Assembly (NCBI GenBank): GCA_963830885.1
Contig: CAWHOA010000023.1
Span: forward strand, 73,010-137,009
DNA from: JAIBJN01 sp963830885
GTDB lineage: Bacteria > Actinomycetota > Thermoleophilia > Gaiellales > Gaiellaceae
Direction: 5' to 3'
Length of the DNA: 64,000 nt
Under the pieces are notes generated by a model, which was not told the DNA's origin, ran no database searches, and worked only from the letters and a program-made list of their open reading frames with translations. This document shows, in pieces, positions 49,132-60,621 of the stretch. The stretch's first letter is position 1, and each line of letters starts with the position of its first letter. The translations under genes and the position numbers were made by a program.

Positions 49132-50561
49132 CCGCGCTCGTCGGGCTCGACGTCGGCACGACCGGCGTGAAGGCGCTGGCGGTGGCCCCCGACGGCGAGG
49201 TGCTTGCCCGGCAGGAGCGGGAGTACCCGCTGGCGATGCCGCACCCGGGCTGGGCCGAGCAGGATCCCGAGGACTGGCGGCACGCGGCCGAGGAGGCGCT
49301 CGCCGCGCTGGACGTGGCCGAGGTCGCCGGGATCGGCCTGACCGGCCAGATGCACGGGCTCGTGGCGCTCGACGCCGACGAGCGCGTCGTTCGCCCGGCG
49401 ATGCTCTGGAACGACCAGCGGACCGGCGCCGAATGCCGCGAGATCGAGGAGACGATCGGGCTCGGGCGGCTGATCGAGCTGACGGGCAACCGCGCGCTCC
49501 CCGGCTTCACGGCGCCGAAGCTCCTCTGGCTCCGGACGCACGAGCCGGAGGCCTTCGAGCGCATCGCGCACGTCCTCCTGCCCAAGGACTACGTCCGCCT
49601 GGCGCTGACGGGCGAGCGCGCCACCGACGTCGCCGACGCTTCGGGGACGCTCCTCTTCGACGTGGCCGGGCGGCGCTGGAGCGATGAGGTGCTCGCCGCG
49701 CTCGACCTGCCCTCGGACTGGCTGCCCCCGGCGCTCGAGTCCCCCGAGCGCTCGGCCGAGACCGCCGCCGGAGTCCCGGTTGCCGCTGGCGCAGGAGACC
49801 AGCAGGCCGGCGCGCTCGGCGTCGGCGCGACGCGGCCCGGCCCCGTGTCGGTCGTCCTCGGCACGTCCGGGGTCGTCCTCGCCACGCTTCCGGAGCTGGC
49901 GCTCGACCTGGAGGCGCGCGCGCACGTCTTCTGCCACGCCGTCCCCGGCGCCTGGGAGGCGATGGGCGTGATGCTCTCCGCGGCGGGCGCCCTCCGCTGG
50001 TTCCGGGACGCGCTCGCGCCCGGGGTCGAGTACGACACGTTGGTCGCGGAGGCCGCGCGGTGGGCTCCGGGCGCCGAAGGCGCGCTCTTCCTGCCCTACC
50101 TGACCGGCGAGCGGACGCCGCACGCCGACCCGGGCGCGCGCGCCGCGTTCACCGGCCTCTCCGCCCGCCACGACCGCGGCGCGCTCGTCCGCGCCGTGCT
50201 CGAGGGCGTCGCGTACGGGCTGAGGGACTCGCTCGAGATCCTGCGTTCTCTGGGCTGTCGCCTCGAGTCCGGCCGCGTCTCGGGCGGAGGAGCCCGCAGC
50301 GAGCTGTGGCTTCGGATCGTCGCCTCCGTGCTCGGCCTCCCGGTCGAGCGGACCGTGGCGGAGGAAGGCGCCGCCTACGGCGCCGCGCTCCTCGGCGGCG
50401 TTGCCGGCGGCGTGTTCGCCGACGTCCACGAGGCGGTGGAGGCCTGCGTCGCCGTCCGGGAGACGATCGAGCCCGACCCCGAGTGGGTAGACGCCTATGC
50501 GGACGGCTACGACCGCTACCGCTCTCTCTATCCGGCACTACGACCCCTGGAGGCCGAATGA
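49128..50561 (+). CDS. xylB: xylulokinase (FGGY family)
   Basis: XylB phosphorylates D-xylulose to xylulose-5-phosphate. The 477-residue protein has the ATP-binding VGLDVGTTGVKALAV, GIGLTGQMHGLVALD and MLWNDQRTGAEC with the catalytic-region Asp. The C-terminal FGGY signature region has GVAYGLRDSLEILR and VSGGGARSELWLRIVASVLG. The length is normal. It overlaps the glcG-like gene upstream and the oxidoreductase ATG downstream. The substrate call relies on the family subtype and the neighbours. Confidence 0.9.
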   Translation: MTALVGLDVGTTGVKALAVAPDGEVLARQEREYPLAMPHPGWAEQDPEDWRHAAEEALAALDVAEVAGIGLTGQMHGLVALDADERVVRPAMLWNDQRTGAECREIEETIGLGRLIELTGNRALPGFTAPKLLWLRTHEPEAFERIAHVLLPKDYVRLALTGERATDVADASGTLLFDVAGRRWSDEVLAALDLPSDWLPPALESPERSAETAAGVPVAAGAGDQQAGALGVGATRPGPVSVVLGTSGVVLATLPELALDLEARAHVFCHAVPGAWEAMGVMLSAAGALRWFRDALAPGVEYDTLVAEAARWAPGAEGALFLPYLTGERTPHADPGARAAFTGLSARHDRGALVRAVLEGVAYGLRDSLEILRSLGCRLESGRVSGGGARSELWLRIVASVLGLPVERTVAEEGAAYGAALLGGVAGGVFADVHEAVEACVAVRETIEPDPEWVDAYADGYDRYRSLYPALRPLEAE

Positions 50562-51526
50562 GCACCAAGTGGGGAATCATCTCGACCGCGCACATCAACC
50601 GCCTGGTCCTCGCGGGCGCGCGCGAGTCCGAGCAGGTCGACGTGATCGCGGTCGCGAGCCGCGACCAGGCCCGAGCCGAGGCCTACGCGCGCGACCAGGG
50701 GATCGAGCGCGCCTACGGGAGCTACGAGGCGCTCCTCGCCGACCCCGACGTCGAGGCGGTCTACATCTCGCTCCCGAACTCGCTCCACGTCGAGTGGTCG
50801 ATCCACGCCCTCGAGGCGGGCAAGCACGTCCTCTGCGAGAAGCCGTTCGACCGTCGTCCCGAGGAGGTCGAGCGCGCCTTCGACGTCGCCGACCGCGCGG
50901 GGCGGATCCTGGCGGAGGCGTTCATGTGGCGCCACAACCCGCAGACGGCGAAGCTCCTGGAGCTGGTCGGCAGCGGCGCCATCGGCGAGCTACGGCTCAT
51001 CCGCTCCGCCTTCAGCTTCAGCCTCGACGAGCCCGAGAACGTCCGCCTGGCCGCCGACCTCGACGGCGGTGCGCTCATGGACGTCGGCTGCTACTGCGTC
51101 AGCGGCTCGCGCCTGCTCGGCGGCGAGCCCGAGTCCGTCTACGGCGAGCAGGTCTCCGGCGAGAGCGGGGTGGACGTCCTCTTCGCGGCGACGATGCGGT
51201 TCCCCGGGGACGTGCTGGCCCAGTTCGAGTGCGGCTTCGTCCTGCCGGACCGGGACGAGCTCGATGTCATCGGCTCCGAAGGGTCGCTCTTCCTGGACGA
51301 CCCCTGGCATGCCCGGACGCCGCTGCTCGAGCTCCGGCGAGACGGGGGCGTGGAGGAGATCGTCCTCCAGCCGGCCGACTCCTACAGGCTGGAGCTCGAG
51401 AACCTCGGCGACGCGATCGCGGGTCGGGCGCAGCCGCTGCTCGGCCGCGAGGACGCCGTCGGGCAGGCGAGGACGATCGATGCGCTCTACCGCTCCGCAG
51501 CCGCGGGGGCACCGATAGCGCTCTGA
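50558..51526 (+). CDS. Gfo/Idh/MocA family oxidoreductase
   Basis: The 322-residue NAD(P)-dependent enzyme has the Rossmann start WGIISTAHINRLVLAGA and the family motif HVLCEKPF with the catalytic Lys. LAEAFMWRHNPQ and GALMDVGCYCVSGSRLLG follow. The last two resemble bacterial D-xylose 1-dehydrogenases and related sugar oxidoreductases. It ends the pentose operon and may offer an oxidative branch for pentoses. The exact substrate is uncertain. Confidence 0.83.
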   Translation: MSTKWGIISTAHINRLVLAGARESEQVDVIAVASRDQARAEAYARDQGIERAYGSYEALLADPDVEAVYISLPNSLHVEWSIHALEAGKHVLCEKPFDRRPEEVERAFDVADRAGRILAEAFMWRHNPQTAKLLELVGSGAIGELRLIRSAFSFSLDEPENVRLAADLDGGALMDVGCYCVSGSRLLGGEPESVYGEQVSGESGVDVLFAATMRFPGDVLAQFECGFVLPDRDELDVIGSEGSLFLDDPWHARTPLLELRRDGGVEEIVLQPADSYRLELENLGDAIAGRAQPLLGREDAVGQARTIDALYRSAAAGAPIAL

Positions 51527-51569
51527 GAACCGGCACGATACTGGCACGCTCTTGCGCGCTGCGCCCCGC

Positions 51570-51575
51570 TATCCA
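51570..51575 (+). promoter_or_regulatory. candidate -10 box for leaderless comF mRNA
   Basis: TATCCA ends 6 nt before the ATG at 51582, with no ribosome binding site between. Confidence 0.4.
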
Positions 51576-51581
51576 GTGGGC

Positions 51582-52259
51582 ATGGACGTCGGCCGCGCAA
51601 TGCTGGGGCTCGTGCTGCCGGAGCGCTGCCTCGCCTGCGGGCGCGGTGAGGAGCTTCTGTGCGGCGAATGCCGCCGCGGGCTGCTCGTGCTCAGAGGGAC
51701 GCTCTGCGCGCGCTGCGGGTGTCCGACGGCCTGGCCGGTGGAGCGGTGCGGGGAGTGCGCCGGGCGCCGGCTCGCCTTCGCCTCGGCGCGTGCCGCGGTC
51801 GCCTACGACGACACTGCCCGTGTCCTCGTCTCCGCGTGGAAGGAGCGCGGGATCGCCCGGATCGCCGGCCTGGCAGCCGAGCTGGTGGCGGAGACGGTGC
51901 CGAAGCCGCAGGTCGATGTGCTCGCCTTCGTCCCCGGCGAGGGCGACCGCGTGGGCTGGCGGGGCGCCAACCCGGCACGGGAGCTGGCCGGGGCGCTCGC
52001 CCGGTGCTGGGGTATCCCGGTCGAGCGGCTCGTCGAGCGGGCCCGGCCCGTCAGGCCCCAACGAGGGCTCTCCCGGGCCGAGCGGCGCGCCAACATCCGC
52101 GCCGCGTTCCGTGCCCCGAGAGCGTCCCCGAAGGCTGTCGGCCTCGTCGACGACGTCTACACGACCGGAGCCACGGCGGGCGCCGCGGCCACCGAGCTGA
52201 GGCGCGCCGGGGCGCGACGGGTCCACGTCGTCACCTTCGCCAGGGCGGTCCGCGGCTGA
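51582..52259 (+). CDS. ComF family phosphoribosyltransferase-like protein
   Basis: The 225-residue protein has an N-terminal zinc-ribbon with Cys pairs CLACGRGEELLCGEC and CARCGCP..RCGEC (residues about 15-60). The phosphoribosyltransferase domain ends in VGLVDDVYTTGATAGAAA, the PRPP loop. ComF family proteins take part in DNA uptake or recombination; the biochemical role is unclear. The ATG at 51582 is preferred because of the TATCCA box 6 nt upstream. A GC hairpin follows the stop. Confidence 0.88.
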   Translation: MDVGRAMLGLVLPERCLACGRGEELLCGECRRGLLVLRGTLCARCGCPTAWPVERCGECAGRRLAFASARAAVAYDDTARVLVSAWKERGIARIAGLAAELVAETVPKPQVDVLAFVPGEGDRVGWRGANPARELAGALARCWGIPVERLVERARPVRPQRGLSRAERRANIRAAFRAPRASPKAVGLVDDVYTTGATAGAAATELRRAGARRVHVVTFARAVRG

Positions 52260-52278
52260 CAGGCCCTCGGGCGGCCTG
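52260..52278 (+). terminator. hairpin after comF
   Basis: CAGGCC-CTCGGGC-GGCCTG begins on the last base of the comF stop codon. A weak T-poor tail follows, so its terminator function is uncertain. Confidence 0.4.
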
Positions 52279-52342
52279 GCTCCAGCTGATCGTCCCCTAG
52301 AGCATGTCTCAGGGGCGATGCCTCGCGGCGCAGGGCCTCAGC

Positions 52343-52369
52343 TTGAGAGGTGCTCTCAGACGATAGGCT
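52343..52369 (+). promoter_or_regulatory. hpf promoter with an overlapping inverted repeat
   Basis: TTGAGA at 52343-52348 and TAGGCT at 52364-52369 are 15 nt apart. The inverted repeat TGAGAG-GTG-CTCTCA (52344-52358) covers the -35 box and half the spacer, a good place for a regulator. The gene has a leader with GGAGG before the ATG. Confidence 0.5.
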
Positions 52370-52395
52370 GCGCGCAGACCGACGAGGAGGGTCGG

Positions 52396-52944
52396 ATGAG
52401 ACTTCAGGTCAAGGGGAAGAACGTCGAGGTCAGCGATTCCTTGAAGCTCTACGCGCAGGAGAAGCTGGGGAAGCTGGACAAGCACCTCAACGATGCCGCC
52501 CGGCTCGAGCTCGAGCTGGCGGTCGAGAAGAACCCCTCCATCGCCGAGAGCCAGATCGCCGAAGGGACGATCTGGACGAAGGGACCGGTGCTGCGCGCGC
52601 GCGAGAGCTCGCCGGACATGCGCGCGTCGATCGACATGCTCGTGGAGAAGCTCGAACGGCAGGCGCGACGCTACCGCGACAAGCGCCGGTCCCGGTCGGG
52701 CGCCCGAATGTCCGGCGTCGCCGAGGCCGAGCCGACCCCCACCCTCCAGGACGAGGAGAGCCCCGTGATCGTCAAGACCAAGCAGTTCGCGGTGAAGCCG
52801 ATGACGCCCGAGGAGGCAGTGCTCCAGCTCGAGCTCATCGGCCACGACTTCTTCGTCTTCCAGAACGCCGAGACCTCCGACGTCAACGTCGTCTACCGCC
52901 GGCGGGACGGCGACTACGGGCTCATCGAGCCCCAGATCGGGTAG
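52396..52944 (+). CDS. hpf: ribosome hibernation promoting factor, long form
   Basis: Long HPF binds idle ribosomes and pairs 70S particles into 100S dimers. The 182-residue protein has the N-terminal S30AE domain (LQVKGKNVEVSDSLKLYAQE, then a basic helix ARRYRDKRRSRSG). After a linker comes the C-terminal dimerisation domain IVKTKQFAVKPMTPEEAVLQ with GHDFFVFQNAETSDVNVVYRR. The ATG at 52396 follows GGAGG. It is normally induced in stationary phase; an inverted repeat over the promoter suggests control here. It is followed 3 nt later by an unknown gene, then secA. Confidence 0.94.
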   Translation: MRLQVKGKNVEVSDSLKLYAQEKLGKLDKHLNDAARLELELAVEKNPSIAESQIAEGTIWTKGPVLRARESSPDMRASIDMLVEKLERQARRYRDKRRSRSGARMSGVAEAEPTPTLQDEESPVIVKTKQFAVKPMTPEEAVLQLELIGHDFFVFQNAETSDVNVVYRRRDGDYGLIEPQIG

Positions 52945-52947
52945 CGC

Positions 52948-53487
52948 GTGCCTCCCGACGACGGCATCCAGGATCCGCGCGCCTTCCGCTGGGTCGAGGC
53001 CGGCGTCTCCGGCCTCGCACGCCAGCGCGAGTGGGACGCGACTTCGATCGCCGAGGTTCCGTCGCTCCGCGCGTCCGACGAGACCGAGCTCGACTTTCGC
53101 GTGCTCGGCGACGGCTCCGTGATCGGGGACGTTGATGCGGGCCTCCTCGCCGAGCTCACCGGCGACCTTGCGATCGAAGCTCCCTACGCCGCGCGCGCCG
53201 TGCGCCAGAACGAGACCGAGTGGATGGTCGGCGCCGTCCGGATGGAGTCCAACCTCGTGGAGCTGCCCGGCGGAGTCGAGGCGGTCGCCCTCGAAGCGGC
53301 CGTGCCGCCCGAGGGCGAGACCATGTACGTGGTCGACGGCGAGATCCTCGCCGAGCCGCCCGACGGTCCTGTCGCCGACGCGCTCGCTGAGCTCGAGCGC
53401 CTGGGCGCCGACCGCTTTCAGGCATTCGTCGCGCGTGCCGATAGGTTGGAAGACGGTCGCTGGGAACTCACGGTCGACCCCCTCTAG
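52948..53487 (+). CDS. hypothetical protein between hpf and secA
   Basis: The 179-residue protein starts at GTG 52948, directly after hpf, so it is cotranscribed. No signal peptide, membrane helix or known motif is visible. It is acidic, with mixed beta-type stretches (TELDFRVLGDGSVIGDVD, EWMVGAVRMESNLVELPG, METMYVVDGE-like) and an Ala/Leu-rich helix near the end. It could be an adaptor of the ribosome or secretion machinery by position alone. I do not recognise the family. Confidence 0.7.
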   Translation: MPPDDGIQDPRAFRWVEAGVSGLARQREWDATSIAEVPSLRASDETELDFRVLGDGSVIGDVDAGLLAELTGDLAIEAPYAARAVRQNETEWMVGAVRMESNLVELPGGVEAVALEAAVPPEGETMYVVDGEILAEPPDGPVADALAELERLGADRFQAFVARADRLEDGRWELTVDPL

Positions 53488-53488
53488 C

Positions 53489-53494
53489 TACCCT
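53489..53494 (+). promoter_or_regulatory. candidate -10 box for leaderless secA mRNA
   Basis: TACCCT ends 6 nt before the secA ATG at 53501; no Shine-Dalgarno lies between. It overlaps the end of the preceding gene. Confidence 0.4.
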
Positions 53495-53500
53495 GAATCG

Positions 53501-56197
<2,697 letters not shown>

Positions 56198-56367
56198 CCG
56201 AGACGGCGCCGACTTCCCCACGCCTCACTTTCGACACGATGCGCGACGCCACGCGCGCGCTTTTCCTCGTTACGCTCATAGCGGGTGGAGGCACGGGGTG
56301 GCCCCGGAGGCGGAGAGGGCTGCGGCCACGGCGCGGGCCCTGCCGACCCGCCCGGTACCATCACGCC
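56198..56367 (+). other. intergenic region between secA and prfB
   Basis: 170 bp without a gene. TACCAT at 56356-56361 ends 6 nt before the prfB ATG and may be a -10 box for a leaderless prfB mRNA. No terminator after secA was recognised. Confidence 0.4.
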
Positions 56368-57475
56368 ATGGCAGAGCGGAGCGCGGTCGAGCGAGAGCTC
56401 GAGGAGATCGGGACCCAGCTGGCCTGGGTCCGTGATTACCTTTGACCCGCAGGGGCTGAGCGAGCGCCTGGCCGTCCTCGAGGAGGCCATGGGTGCGCCG
56501 GGATTCTGGGATGAGCAGCAGGAGGCCGCGAGGGTCTCGTCCGAGCACGCGCGCCTGTCACGCCGGCTCCAGCGCTACGAGCAGCTGAGCGGCGAGGCCG
56601 ACGACCTGGCCGAGCTGCTCGAGCTCGCCTCCGACGACGGCGAGCTCGACGAGATCGAGGCGAGCACCGGCGCCCTCAGAGCCGAGCTCGACCGCTTGCA
56701 GGAGGACTCGCTCTTCAGCGGCGAGTACGACGCCGGAGGCGCCGTCGTCTCCATCCACGCCGGCACCGGCGGCACCGATGCGCAGGACTGGACGGAGATC
56801 CTCCTGCGCATGTACCTCCGCTGGGCGGTTGAGCGCGGCTTCAAGACCGAGCTGGTCGAGGAGTCGCCCGGAGAGGAGGCGGGGCTGAAGTCGGCCACCT
56901 TCACCGTGGAGGGCGAGAACGCCTACGGCACGCTGAAAGCCGAGCGGGGCGTCCACCGGCTCGTTCGCCTCTCGCCGTTCGACCAGGCGCACCGCCGCCA
57001 CACCTCGTTCGCGCAGGTGATCGTCAGCCCGCTCGTCGCCGACGACGTCGACATCGAGATCGACGAGTCCGACCTGCGCATCGACACCTACCGCGCGAGC
57101 GGCGCCGGCGGCCAGCATGTCAACAAGACCGACTCGGCGGTCCGCATCACGCACCTCCCGACCGGAATCGTCGTCCAGTGCCAGAACGAGCGCTCACAGC
57201 TCTCCAACCGCCAGACGGCCATGCGCATCCTCAAGAGCCGGCTGGCCGAGCACGAGCTGGAGCGCCGCGAGGCCGAGCTGGCACGCGAGCGCGGGGAGGT
57301 CCAGGACACGGGCTTCGGCAGCCAGATCCGCAGCTACGTGCTCCATCCGTACCAGCTCGTGAAGGATCACCGGACGAACGTCGAAGAAGGGAACGCGCAA
57401 GCCGTCCTCGACGGCGACCTCGACCAATTCATCCGCGCCTACCTGCTCGCCAGCGCCACAGGAGCCGTCGCCTAG
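56368..57475 (+). CDS. prfB: peptide chain release factor 2, made by programmed +1 frameshifting
   Basis: RF2 recognises UGA and UAA. The first 25 codons (MAERSAVERELEEIG..VRDYL) end in an in-frame TGA at 56443-56445 within CTTTGAC. A +1 shift on CTT joins them to DPQGLSERLAVLEEAMGAPGFW and the rest of RF2. The full product has about 368 residues, with the SPF specificity motif (LVRLSPFDQAHRR) and GGQ in SGAGGQHVNKTDSAVR. This is the classic autoregulatory site, where low RF2 lets the ribosome shift. The usual upstream AGGGGG is missing. It is not a sequencing error. Confidence 0.94.
56440..56446 (+). promoter_or_regulatory. prfB programmed +1 frameshift site
   Basis: CTTTGAC: CTT codon, TGA stop, C. 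The reading frame of RF2 resumes with GAC. The canonical slippery site is kept, but the 5' Shine-Dalgarno-like stimulator is weak or absent (GGGT about 13 nt upstream). Confidence 0.92.
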
Positions 57476-57566
57476 ATGAGTCCAATGCCCGACCGTTTCG
57501 CTACACTCGACTGCTTGCAGACATCCGACCGGTGCGCCCTCGGGACGGGCGCCCACACCTGAACCG

Positions 57567-58379
57567 GTGCAGGAAGCAGACCTCAAAGATTCACTCGAAG
57601 ATACCCCTGCGACGACTGCGGTCGAGCTGAACGGCGACTCCACCGAGAGCGCCGTCGCCGTCGACCCCGAGGCGGTCGGGCCGGCCCCGTCGGGCACGCC
57701 CATGATCGTCTTCGAGGCCGTCAAGAAGGTCTACGAGCCGAACGTCGTCGCCCTTCGTGAGACGAGCTTCGTCATCGAAAAGGGCGAGTTCGTCTTCCTC
57801 GTCGGGCCGTCCGGCTCGGGCAAGTCCACGATCATGCGCCTGCTCCTGAAGGAGCTCGACCCGACCGCGGGGCGCATCCTCGTCGGCGGCCGCGAGCTCG
57901 CGCGCCTGCGCGGGAACAAGGTGCCGATGCTGCGCCGGAACATCGGCTGCGTCTTCCAGGACTTCAAGCTGCTGACCGACCGGACCGCCTACGACAACGT
58001 CGCCTACGCGCTCAAGGTGCAGGGCGAGTCGAAGGTCCAGATCCGGGCGAAGGTGCCCGAGACCCTCGCGCTCGTCGGGCTCGGCTCCAAGATGAACAAC
58101 TTCCCGCACGAGCTCTCGGGCGGCGAGCAGCAGCGCGTCTCCGTGGCGCGCGCCTTCGTCAACCACCCGCCCCTGCTCATCTGCGACGAGCCCACGGGGA
58201 ACCTCGACCCCGACACGTCCGTCGGGATCATGCAGCTCCTCTACCGCATCAACCGCACCGGCACGACCGTCCTGATGGCGACCCACGACCGCGAGATGGT
58301 CGACAAGATGCGTAAGCGCGTGATCGCCCTCGAGGAAGGCGTCGTCGTCCGCGACGAGCGTCGCGGCGGCTACGGATGA
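57567..58379 (+). CDS. ftsE: cell division ATP-binding protein FtsE
   Basis: FtsE is the ATPase of the FtsEX complex, which switches on peptidoglycan hydrolases at division. The 270-residue protein has Walker A GPSGSGKST, Q-loop VFQDFKLLTDRT, signature LSGGEQQRVSVA and Walker B LLICDEPTGNLDPDTS, all typical of FtsE. An acidic 45-residue extension precedes the usual start: the GTG at 57567 gives this form, while the ATG at 57702 (MIVFEAVKKVY) would give the standard length. The stop overlaps the ftsX ATG. TACACT at 57502-57507 is a possible -10 box. Confidence 0.92.
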   Translation: MQEADLKDSLEDTPATTAVELNGDSTESAVAVDPEAVGPAPSGTPMIVFEAVKKVYEPNVVALRETSFVIEKGEFVFLVGPSGSGKSTIMRLLLKELDPTAGRILVGGRELARLRGNKVPMLRRNIGCVFQDFKLLTDRTAYDNVAYALKVQGESKVQIRAKVPETLALVGLGSKMNNFPHELSGGEQQRVSVARAFVNHPPLLICDEPTGNLDPDTSVGIMQLLYRINRTGTTVLMATHDREMVDKMRKRVIALEEGVVVRDERRGGYG

Positions 58380-59263
58380 GAGCCAAGCTCTTCTTCTCCG
58401 AGGCGTTCCGCTCGATGGCGGCCAACCTGTCAACGAGCATCGCCGCGGTCATGACCGTGCTGATCGGCATGTTCTTGCTGGGGCTCTTCATCGCGCTCGG
58501 CAGCTGGGTCATCTCCTGGACGGACCACGTGAAGAAGGACCTCGTGGTCAACGTCTATTTCTGCACCGATCTGACCTGCGGCAAGGAAGCCCTGCCGAAG
58601 GAGATCAACGCGGTCAAGACTCAGCTCGACTCCAACCCGGAGGTCAGCTCCTACAAGTTCGTCTCCAAAGAGGACGCCTGGAAGGAGATGCAGGAGCGGT
58701 TCCCCGACCTCACGGCCGAGACGATCCGGAATCCGCTGCCGCCTTCGTTCGAGGTGATCCCGAACGATGCCGACCAGGTGCAGTCGATCGCGGCGACCTT
58801 CCAGGAGCCGCTGCCGGCCGGCGTCGAGACGGTGAAGTACGGCGAGAAGAAGGCCGAGCGCGTGCTCCAGGTCGCGACGATCATCGGCGCGATCTTCCTG
58901 GTGGGGAGCATCATCCTCCTGATCGCGTCCACGATCCTGATCGCAAACACGATCCGCCTGTCCATCTTCTCGCGGCGACGCGAGATCGAGGTGATGAAGC
59001 TCGTCGGCGCGTCGAACTGGTTCGTGCGCGCGCCCTTCATGCTCGAAGGCCTGCTCTGCGGCCTCGCCGGCTCCGTGCTCGCGGTCATCCTCCTGCTGCT
59101 CGCGAGGGAGCTCGCGCTGCCGGGGATCATGGGCAGGATCGAGAGCCCGGACGACATCCAGGCATGGAGCTTCCCGGTCGTGGCGCTGATCCTCATCGCC
59201 ATGAGCCTGCTCGTCGGCGCGGCGGGCTCCGGTATCACCCTGCGGCGTTTTCTGCGAGTCTGA
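58376..59263 (+). CDS. ftsX: cell division protein FtsX
   Basis: FtsX is the membrane half of FtsEX and activates wall hydrolases through its outer loop. The 295-residue protein has an N-terminal cytoplasmic start (RAKLFFSEAFRSMAANLSTS), four membrane helices (about residues 22-48, 165-190, 220-240 and 265-290) and a large outer loop between the first two. This loop contains two Cys (YFCTDLTCGK), possibly a disulfide. The stretch IFSRRREIEVMKLVGASNWF is family-typical. It overlaps ftsE by four bases. A NlpC or M23 partner could be the peptidase encoded at 1-771 (speculative). Confidence 0.93.
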   Translation: MRAKLFFSEAFRSMAANLSTSIAAVMTVLIGMFLLGLFIALGSWVISWTDHVKKDLVVNVYFCTDLTCGKEALPKEINAVKTQLDSNPEVSSYKFVSKEDAWKEMQERFPDLTAETIRNPLPPSFEVIPNDADQVQSIAATFQEPLPAGVETVKYGEKKAERVLQVATIIGAIFLVGSIILLIASTILIANTIRLSIFSRRREIEVMKLVGASNWFVRAPFMLEGLLCGLAGSVLAVILLLLARELALPGIMGRIESPDDIQAWSFPVVALILIAMSLLVGAAGSGITLRRFLRV

Positions 59264-59309
59264 GAGACGTGCACGCGGGAGGCCCGGCACCTGAGAGGGC
59301 GGGCGGCCT

Positions 59310-60488
59310 GTGAGACGGGGCGTCGGCTATCTCGTTGCGCTCGTGCTCATCGCGGGCGCCTTCGCGCTCGGGTTCTTCCTCACGCAGACAGAGCCGGGCG
59401 CCAGCCAGTCCGCGCCTCCCGTCCGCTCCGACCGGCCGGTACGGCTGATCGACGAGGTGCGCGCCGAGCTCACGTCCGGGTACTACCGCTGGATCGAGCC
59501 GGCCGTCCTCGAGCGGCCCACGGTCGAGGAGATCCTCGCCGGGCTCGACGATCCCCACACCGAACTGCTCACGACCGCGGAGTACGAGAGCCTGCAGGAG
59601 CACACGCAGGGCACGTACTCGGGGATCGGCCTCACGGTCGGACCGGCGCGCAAGGGCCTGGTCGTGACGTCGGCAGCCGCGGGCCCGGCGGCCGAGGCCG
59701 GCATCCAGAAGGGCGACGTCATCACCCGGATCGACGGCGAGCCCATCGGCAAGCTGCCGTTCGAGAGCGCGCTGGCTCTGATCAAGGGGCACGCGGGCAC
59801 CGCCGTCGGGCTGACGGTCAGGCGCCCGAAGGTGCGGCAGCCGCTCGATTTCATGCTCGTGCGCCGGGAGATCGACGTGCCGCCCCTGAGCGCGCGGCTC
59901 GTCGCCACGAAGGGCAGCAAGCTCGCGTACATCAGAGTCTTCTCCTTCTCGGCCGGGGCGGCCGCGCAGATCGAGAAGGCCACCGCCGATCTCGTGGAGA
60001 AAGGCGCAACCGGCGCCGTCATCGATCTCCGCGACAATCCGGGCGGCCTGCTCTCCGAGGCCGTCGACGTGGCCTCGGTGTTCATCGACGACGGAATCGT
60101 GGTGCGCACGGACGGGCTCCACGAGGAGGCGCACGAGTACCACGTCACCGGCTCCGCCACGCAGCCAGAGCTTCCTCTCGTCGTTCTCGTCAACGGCGGG
60201 AGCGCCAGCGCCGCCGAGATCGTCGCCGGCGCCCTCGTCGACCACCACCGCGCCGTTCTCGTCGGCCAGCGGACGTTCGGCAAGGCCTCGGTGCAAAGGG
60301 TCGCGCCGCTCCTGGGCGGCGGCGCACTCAAATTCACGACCGCCAAGTACCTGACGCCCGCGGGCGCCGACATCACCAACCTCGGGATCGAGCCGTCGGT
60401 CGTCGCAGCCGACGACCCGACGACGCGACCGGACGAAGGGCTCGTGATCGCGCGCCGGACACTCGTCGAGACTCTCCGCGCCGTCTAG
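59310..60488 (+). CDS. C-terminal processing peptidase, S41 family (CtpA-like)
   Basis: The 392-residue protease has a signal anchor (VGYLVALVLIAGAFALGFFL) and a PDZ domain (about residues 105-185, with GIGLTVG and GDVITRIDGEPI). The S41 catalytic domain has the Ser-Lys dyad: Ser at about 300 in NGGSASAAEI and Lys at about 325 in GQRTFGKASVQ, spaced 25 residues as in known Ctps. It cuts proteins at their C-termini outside the membrane. The start is GTG 59310, 46 nt after ftsX, a frequent neighbour. Confidence 0.92.
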   Translation: MRRGVGYLVALVLIAGAFALGFFLTQTEPGASQSAPPVRSDRPVRLIDEVRAELTSGYYRWIEPAVLERPTVEEILAGLDDPHTELLTTAEYESLQEHTQGTYSGIGLTVGPARKGLVVTSAAAGPAAEAGIQKGDVITRIDGEPIGKLPFESALALIKGHAGTAVGLTVRRPKVRQPLDFMLVRREIDVPPLSARLVATKGSKLAYIRVFSFSAGAAAQIEKATADLVEKGATGAVIDLRDNPGGLLSEAVDVASVFIDDGIVVRTDGLHEEAHEYHVTGSATQPELPLVVLVNGGSASAAEIVAGALVDHHRAVLVGQRTFGKASVQRVAPLLGGGALKFTTAKYLTPAGADITNLGIEPSVVAADDPTTRPDEGLVIARRTLVETLRAV

Positions 60489-60496
60489 GTGGGATT

Positions 60497-60610
60497 GTCG
60501 GGATGCCGCTCGTCGGCGGGGCGCGATGGTCGTTCCGAGGCAAGGACGCAGGACTGAAGACGCGGCATCCGGGCGAGCAGCGCGGCCCGATGGCTCAGGT
60601 GCGTCCCGTC
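60497..60610 (+). repeat. hairpin-less palindromic element C1 forming the rnr leader
   Basis: The ends GTCGGGATGC (60497-60506) and GCGTCCCGTC (60601-60610) pair at 9 of 10 positions. The middle GAGGCAAGGACGCAGG then GACGCGG matches the B1 core (35115-35175) without the 29-nt central hairpin. It ends 11 nt before the rnr start codon. Confidence 0.65.
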
Positions 60611-60621
60611 GACCCCACCTC

